This document shows positions 59,677 through 64,000 of a stretch of DNA of 64,000 bases, piece by piece. The stretch's first letter is position 1, and each line of letters opens with the position of its first letter. The stretch comes from Aplysia californica (Eukaryota; Mollusca; Gastropoda; Aplysiida; Aplysiidae), in NCBI RefSeq assembly GCF_000002075.1, contig NW_004797534.1, forward strand, positions 530,625 to 594,624, written 5' to 3'. Position numbers and translations under genes: made by a program. The notes beneath the pieces are model-generated. The model was not told the origin of the DNA. It ran no database searches and worked only from the letters and a program-made list of their open reading frames with translations.

Positions 59677-59879
59677 TTTGATATTGAGAGGGCTGAGAGG
59701 CTCTGTGACTCCATCTGCTGGGTAAATCTTGGACCTCTGCTCGCTGTAGGTGAAGAAGTTGGACAGGCCTTGTGTCAGCTCCCCCACTAGATTGGCACCC
59801 TGCGTGATGAGCTCCTTAGCTCGGAGTTGATGCCGTCTGTCGTGGGTGGGCAGATTAAAACCGTTCAGGTCACCGAGTT
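59677..59879 (-). CDS. PPP1R21: PPP1R21 coding exon
   Basis: It encodes LGDLNGFNLPTHDRRHQLRA, KELITQGANLVGELTQGLSN, FFTYSEQRSKIYPADGVTEP and LSPLNIK. Human has YNALNVPLHNRRHQLKMRDI ... FHTYTEQRIQIFPVDSAIDT ISPLNQK. It enters in phase 1 and ends in phase 0. The RRHQL and TYSEQR blocks are diagnostic of the family. Confidence 0.97.
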
Positions 59880-60146
59880 CTGGAAATGAAAGAATTGTTA
59901 CAGACAAGGAGTTTTTCATACCGCAAGAGACCCTTTGATATAACGCTAGGGTGAAATGCAGTGGATTGTGATTTAAAGGGTTAACTATACAGGACCCCTG
60001 AGTCTACACTCAAGACTTGAAGCCACCCAAAACCAATTATTATGTTCTGGAACATTTTCTGAAACATGATTAATTCGTGTGACATAAAGCATGGGGATCA
60101 TCAGAAATCAGTGGCTGCATTACTGATTCTGTGAGTTTTTAAAAAG

Positions 60147-60252
60147 TAAGTTTTAGTAAGAGTTTTACAGCACCTGCAACACAAATGGGTCATCATATAG
60201 GTGCTGAAGATTAGAGGTATTACAAGAAAGTAACATACAAAGAAAAGGATGA
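60147..60252 (-). mobile_element. SINE-A copy, 5'-truncated
   Basis: On the minus strand it has the body TTTGTATGTTACTTTCTTGT and the tail AGGTGCTGTAAAACTCTTAC then TAAAACTTAC. The head is missing. Confidence 0.75.
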
Positions 60253-60253
60253 G

Positions 60254-60431
60254 ACGTTTAGTTTGAGTAAGAGTTTTAAGGCCCTTGCAACACAATAAGG
60301 TCATATAAGTGCCGAAGATTTGACGTGTATTAAGAGAGTAACAAACACAAAAAAAGGAGGAGAGAAATAGACGATAGATGTTGGATAGGGAAGAAGGAGC
60401 AAACCACGCCAGAGCAACAGCCAACCACCCA
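60254..60431 (-). mobile_element. SINE-A copy, full length
   Basis: On the minus strand it runs TGGGTGGTTGGCTGTTGCTC to AAGGGCCTTAAAACTCTTAC then TCAAACTAAA. It lies back to back, in the same orientation, with the truncated copy to its left. Confidence 0.85.
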
Positions 60432-60805
60432 TGCTGAAACTGAACGAAAGTATACAATGAGTCAGCACAACAACATCCATCTTTCACGAAGAACAGATGA
60501 CAAGCACAGTAACACTGAAAGGAAATTGGTAGACATAATGTTCACCTGCCACTGACACAAACCTTGCTCAGAGCGAGTACAAGTTAATTGCTGAAGAGAA
60601 ATACAATGTACGTTCAAACAATCCTTCGTTAACCATGGCGATTTTTGGGCTGGGAAGACACAAGACCATCAACACAAAAGAAAGAGCTACAAGACAAAAG
60701 TAAGACTTTGACACTGGCACCCTCTAACCACTCATAGCCTAGTCTTCAAACAACATGACTATGGTACAAGCCTAACATGACTTTGTTCTCTACAGCTTTT
60801 GTTTT

Positions 60806-60972
60806 TTAGTAAGAGTTTTACGGCACTTGAGACACAATTCGGTCATCATATAGGTGCTGAAGAGGTGAGGTATTACAAGGGAGTAACAAACAAAAAAGGA
60901 GGAGAGATAAGGATGAAAGATGCTTGATAGGAAGAAAGGAGCAAACCGAACCAGAGCATCTGCCAGCCAAGC
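60806..60972 (-). mobile_element. SINE-A copy, full length
   Basis: On the minus strand it runs TTGGCTGGCAGATGCTCTGG to AAGTGCCGTAAAACTCTTAC then TAAAAAAC. TGTTTTTTAG and TGTTCTTTAG at the two edges may be a target duplication. Confidence 0.82.
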
Positions 60973-61082
60973 ATGTTCTTTAGAGTTAAAAGTTGAAACT
61001 GGACAAGCATAAATTCCTTCTCTGAGATTTAACATCATCCAAATCATTACTGACTCGCTCAGACCCATTAAGGATTTTGTTT

Positions 61083-61130
61083 TAGTAGAGGTTTTACGGC
61101 GCTCGCAACTGCATAAGGTCATATGAGCGC
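61083..61130 (-). mobile_element. Tail-only fragment of the LINE/SINE tail family
   Basis: On the minus strand it reads GGCGCTCATATGACCTTATG then CAGTTGCGAGCGCCGTAAAACCTC. It matches the LINE tail exactly over about 45 bases, with nothing upstream. Confidence 0.7.
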
Positions 61131-61289
61131 CAAACTAAGAATTTATCTCACAAGCCCTTAATCTAGGTGAGGCCTCTAGATGTCGACTTTTCTGTTTGTC
61201 TCTGAAACAAGGCCTGAACACACATAATGCAGTTAACTAGGTCCAACATAGTTTATTACTTACGGCGTATTGACTCGCTTTTCACTTAC

Positions 61290-61384
61290 TGGAATCAATG
61301 AATGGCAGCTTGTCGTCAATAATCTTTGTAGCGTTGTCTAAACGAGTCTGAAGAGTCTTTTCCACTAACACCAGTTTCTGCTCC
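61290..61384 (-). CDS. PPP1R21: PPP1R21 (FERRY complex subunit 2), most upstream exon in the window
   Basis: It encodes EQKLVLVEKTLQTRLDNATK then IIDDKLPFIDSS, matching human LEESLSIINEKVPFNDT. The exon starts in phase 2 (acceptor GGTTTTCAG|G), so the N-terminal part of about 180-200 residues, including the KLRAQ coiled coil, must lie upstream beyond 61.4 kb; I found none of it before the window ends. The 15 exons seen here give about 600 residues of a protein that is about 780 in human. PPP1R21 is an endosomal coiled-coil protein, a core subunit of the FERRY complex that acts with Rab5 and links mRNA to early endosomes; it is also listed as a PP1 regulatory subunit. All splice junctions stay in frame, so the gene looks functional. 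Confidence 0.94.
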
Positions 61385-61694
61385 CTGAAAACCAAACAAT
61401 GTTTGGCATCGTTGAATTTTATAAAAAAAAACAACAACAAAATCTGCACTGCATACCTCTTTTGCTTACCCCTACGAGTCCTGTCCCCTGGGGCTATAGG
61501 ACCCATTACCCTGCACATACATCCCCCCCCCCCCTCCCCGAGCGGCAGTGGACTGACTGCCATACACCACTGCCAGCTTAGACATCCTTTCTGTGCACAG
61601 ACAGGTAAAGGTAATCATACTTAACAGCATGCTTGGGTCAATAAGGTTAAGACAGAAATGGGATTTAATTTCTTATAAGCAAATAGTTAATTCG

Positions 61695-61885
61695 TGGCAT
61701 TGGTGGTCTAGTGGATAGGCTTTTGGGTCAAAAACTGAAAGGTGGCGGTTTGAATCCTGCCAGGGGTCTGATGTGTTTTTGAGAAAAGCACTTAGCAGGA
61801 ATTTTCCGTACTTAACCCAGACACACGCACACACATACATAACGTGTGTTCGCTACTTACAAAATGCAAATGATGAAAGCGTATA
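61695..61885 (+). mobile_element. tRNA-derived SINE
   Basis: The A-box TGGTCTAGTGGATAGGC and B-box GGTTTGAATCCTGCC lie at tRNA spacing. The body has TTTTTGAGAAAAGCACTTAG and AATTTTCCGTACTTAACCCAG, then a CA-rich end. The body wording is shared with the remnant at 29758-29890. Confidence 0.7.
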
Positions 61886-61899
61886 CACACACTGTGGCT

Positions 61900-62345
61900 A
61901 AAGGCTTCGCAGTACACGTTGGTAACCCATTAACACTTTCGGAGCAAAAATTTTGAAACATTCCTTGCTGTCTTTTTTTCGGAAATTAAAAAAAATTAGG
62001 ACTGTCAGTCAAGGTGGTCCTTAACTTTTGTTGAAGTCTGTAAAAACACATTTCCATGCAAATTTTACTGAAAAGCATTTCTTAAAGGCACAAAATATGT
62101 AAATTTTCAGTTGTCCAAGACTCTTTAGCTATTGGAGTTACCAAACTTTGGCGGCCATTTTCTCTCTAATTTCACCACTGAAACCAGGCGACACCACTTC
62201 CTTCAATCGCAAATAACTTGAATTCTATTAAAGATTAATGGATATTTATTTCATTGGAAGCAAGGGAAACAAATCAGTGTTCAGATGATAGCAATAACTC
62301 CACAAGCCCAAAAATTGACGAGCGCCTGATTCTACCACGTCATGA
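61900..62345 (-). mobile_element. MITE family with GCGCTCGTCAA ends, copy C
   Basis: Inverted relative to copies A and B. The diagnostic end reads AAATTGACGAGCGCCTGATT then CTACCACGTCATGA at 62315-62345. The inner words GGCGGCCATTTTCTC and CGCAAATAACTTGAATTCTA match copies A and B. It abuts the LINE at 62346. Confidence 0.7.
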
Positions 62346-63427
62346 TACATATGTGTTCTGACACAGGTAAGGGATCAACTGAATGAAAAACATTATGTAT
62401 ATAAACGTATGGCTCTTTTCGTCTATGCAGACGGTCAATTTAGCTAAAGATGGTCTCAAGGTTGTCTTCAAGCAGCTTCTTTCAAGGCTAATTCTTCCTG
62501 TGTTTGAAGCGCAGATTCTGTTGCAGAGCTTGCATGTCAGTGATGTAGATTGAAGCTCTGTATTTCCGCTGTTTTTCTTTCTTCGTTGGCGCTTCTCAGC
62601 CTGGTTGTTTCTAAGGCTGCTCTCTAGCATTATAGTTCTTTCCTTTATCATTTTCCTCCATGTTTTCCTGTCCTCAGCTATTTCTTCCCAGATGCTAACA
62701 TCTACTCCAAGACTAGATAAGCTGTTTTTGCAGGTGTCTTTGTACCTCAGTTTTGGTCTTCCTCTTGGTCTCTTTCCCTGGGCAAGTTCTCCATAGAGAA
62801 GCTGCTTCGGAATCCACTTGTCATCCATTCTCTTGACATGGCCTAGCCATCTCAATCTTTTTAAACACAGGATAGTTGTCATGCTCTGGAGGTTCGCCCG
62901 TGCCAACACTTCAACATTTGTAACCTTGTTACGCCATGAAATGCCTAAGATCTTGCGGCAGCATCTGAGATAGAAAATGTTGAGGCGCTTTTCTTGTCTG
63001 CTGTACAAGGTCCATGTTTCAGATCCATAAAGGAGTGTGCTGAGGACACATGCTTCGTAAATCTTGATCTTTGTTTTGACGGTTAATCTTTTGTTCTCCC
63101 ATGCTCATTTTGTCAGCCTTCCAAAAGTTGTTGCTGCTTTCCCTATCCTGATGTTGACCTCATAATCAAATGATGTAGAGCTGACCATAGACCCCAGGTA
63201 ACAGAACTTGTCCACTGTCTCAAGTTCCTTGTCGTTCAGCCACATATGGGTCTGCTCTGCACCTTCTTGGGTAAGGACGACTGTTTTCTTTACACTGATG
63301 ACCAAGCTAAAGTCCTTGCATGCTGTTGATAGGCGGTGCATCATTGTTTGTAGGGTTGATTCACTGTGAGCAACAAGAGCAGCATTATCGGCGAAGAGAA
63401 GGTCTCGTACTGTTGTTTTGTTGTAGT
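62346..63427 (-). mobile_element. LINE reverse transcriptase C-terminal fragment
   Basis: On the minus strand, 63105-63420 shows TTVRDLLFADNAALVAHSES (the catalytic FADD is here FADN) and LNDKELETVDKFCYLGSMVS. After one frameshift near 63105, the frame 62340-63008 gives YSRQEKRLNIFYLRCCRKIL, LGHVKRMDDKWIPKQLLYGE, RGRPKLRYKDTCKNSL and a C-terminal zinc-knuckle-like TCKLCNRICASNTGRISLER then SC. The N-terminal half is missing. The family with this C-terminal finger is common in aquatic invertebrates; I leave the clade open. Confidence 0.85.
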
Positions 63428-64000
63428 AGTAGTATAAGGTTTTACGGCGCTCGCAACTGCTAAGGTCATATGAGCGCGCGAAACACAAGTTGTTCACCTC
63501 TGCGAAAGTTCACTTCACGACTGGTAACTAATTTACTTTAAAATGCTAAAAAGTTAAAATATTCAAATTCGGTGTAAATACATTTGTGATCTAAAACAAC
63601 TTTTAAGTAACAATAAAAATTTTAAATAATATCAGATTCACTTTACAACTCGCCATAAAGGCCAATGGCCTTTATAAAATTTAAAATTCTGCTGGGAACA
63701 ACGACGGAGAAAATATCCTGCAATATCTAGCATTTATAATATTTCCTTCGGATCTCTCCAAAGTCTAGACATTCTGTTAAAATGTGTCTAATGGTAAAAT
63801 CTGTGTCGCATCCGACACAGAACGGCTTCTCTTCTCCCTGTAGGAGGTATTTGTGGGTTAGGGCCGTGTGTCCGATGCGCAATCGAGTAAAAATGACTTC
63901 GTCTCTTCTGGAGAGATCCGAAGGATTTCGCTGTTCTAGTCTGGGTTTAATTTCATATAATTTATTATTTTTCTGGTTTTCCCAGTGGCTCTCCCACAGA
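63428..64000 (-). mobile_element. I/Nimb-like LINE, 3' part, continues out of window
   Basis: On the minus strand it reads LWESHWENQKNNKLYEIKPR, LEQRNPSDLSRRDEVIFTRL, RIGHTALTHKYLLQGEEKPF and CVGCDTDFTIRHILTECLDF, then one in-frame TAG, then ILNFIKAIGLYGEL and a stop. The TRLRIGHTALTHKYLL...C..C block follows the RNase H domain in I/Nimb-type LINEs. The 3' UTR ends GCGAGCGCCGTAAAACCTTA, the tail shared with SINE-A, SINE-B and the tail-only fragments. Confidence 0.9.

Noticed and set aside
61083-61130. Terminal inverted repeat of a DNA transposon
   Set aside because: Outward-facing tails near 57.7-58.3 kb first suggested TIRs, but the same sequence is the 3' tail of LINE and SINE copies with target duplications.

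Overview
The window looks like nuclear DNA of an invertebrate animal, most likely a mollusc and probably a gastropod. The basis is GT-AG introns several kb long, two conserved animal genes, and dense young-looking repeats (LINEs, SINEs, cut-and-paste MITEs, poly-C/poly-G runs, a TAGATC microsatellite). The species is inference. No virus-derived or LTR element was convincingly seen.

Layout. (1) 1-10.7 kb, minus strand: a large multi-C2H2 zinc-finger gene. One 4.3 kb exon carries 21 fingers, and two downstream exons add four more. The 3' end lies outside the window, and the second intron holds a near-complete, frameshifted RTE-like LINE. (2) 10.7-20 kb: a repeat-rich gap whose main object is a 3.7 kb foldback-like structure (12946-16670) with inverted arms of about 770 bp built from internal repeats. 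(3) 20.1-25.6 kb, plus strand: POP7/RPP20, the p20 subunit of RNase P/MRP. Two coding exons are separated by a 5 kb intron full of transposons. (4) 25.6-37.4 kb: intergenic, with several TA-flanked elements, a 59-bp minisatellite, and one 100-N assembly gap. (5) 37.4-61.4 kb, minus strand: the last 15 coding exons of PPP1R21 (FERRY complex subunit 2). The N-terminal coiled-coil exons lie beyond the window. (6) 61.4-64 kb: SINE, MITE and LINE fragments, ending inside the C-terminus of an RNase H-type LINE.

The genes have no evident shared pathway. What stands out is the ecology of the repeats. A short interspersed family shares its 3' tail with an I/Nimb-like LINE, and 14 of 15 tail-bearing copies lie on the minus strand. 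At least five families begin CAGT, end ACTG and are mostly flanked by TA; their subterminal regions are built from family-specific iterated words. Two relics of Tigger/pogo-type transposase DNA-binding domains occur nearby. There are several clean nested insertions whose empty sites can be read from other copies in the same window.
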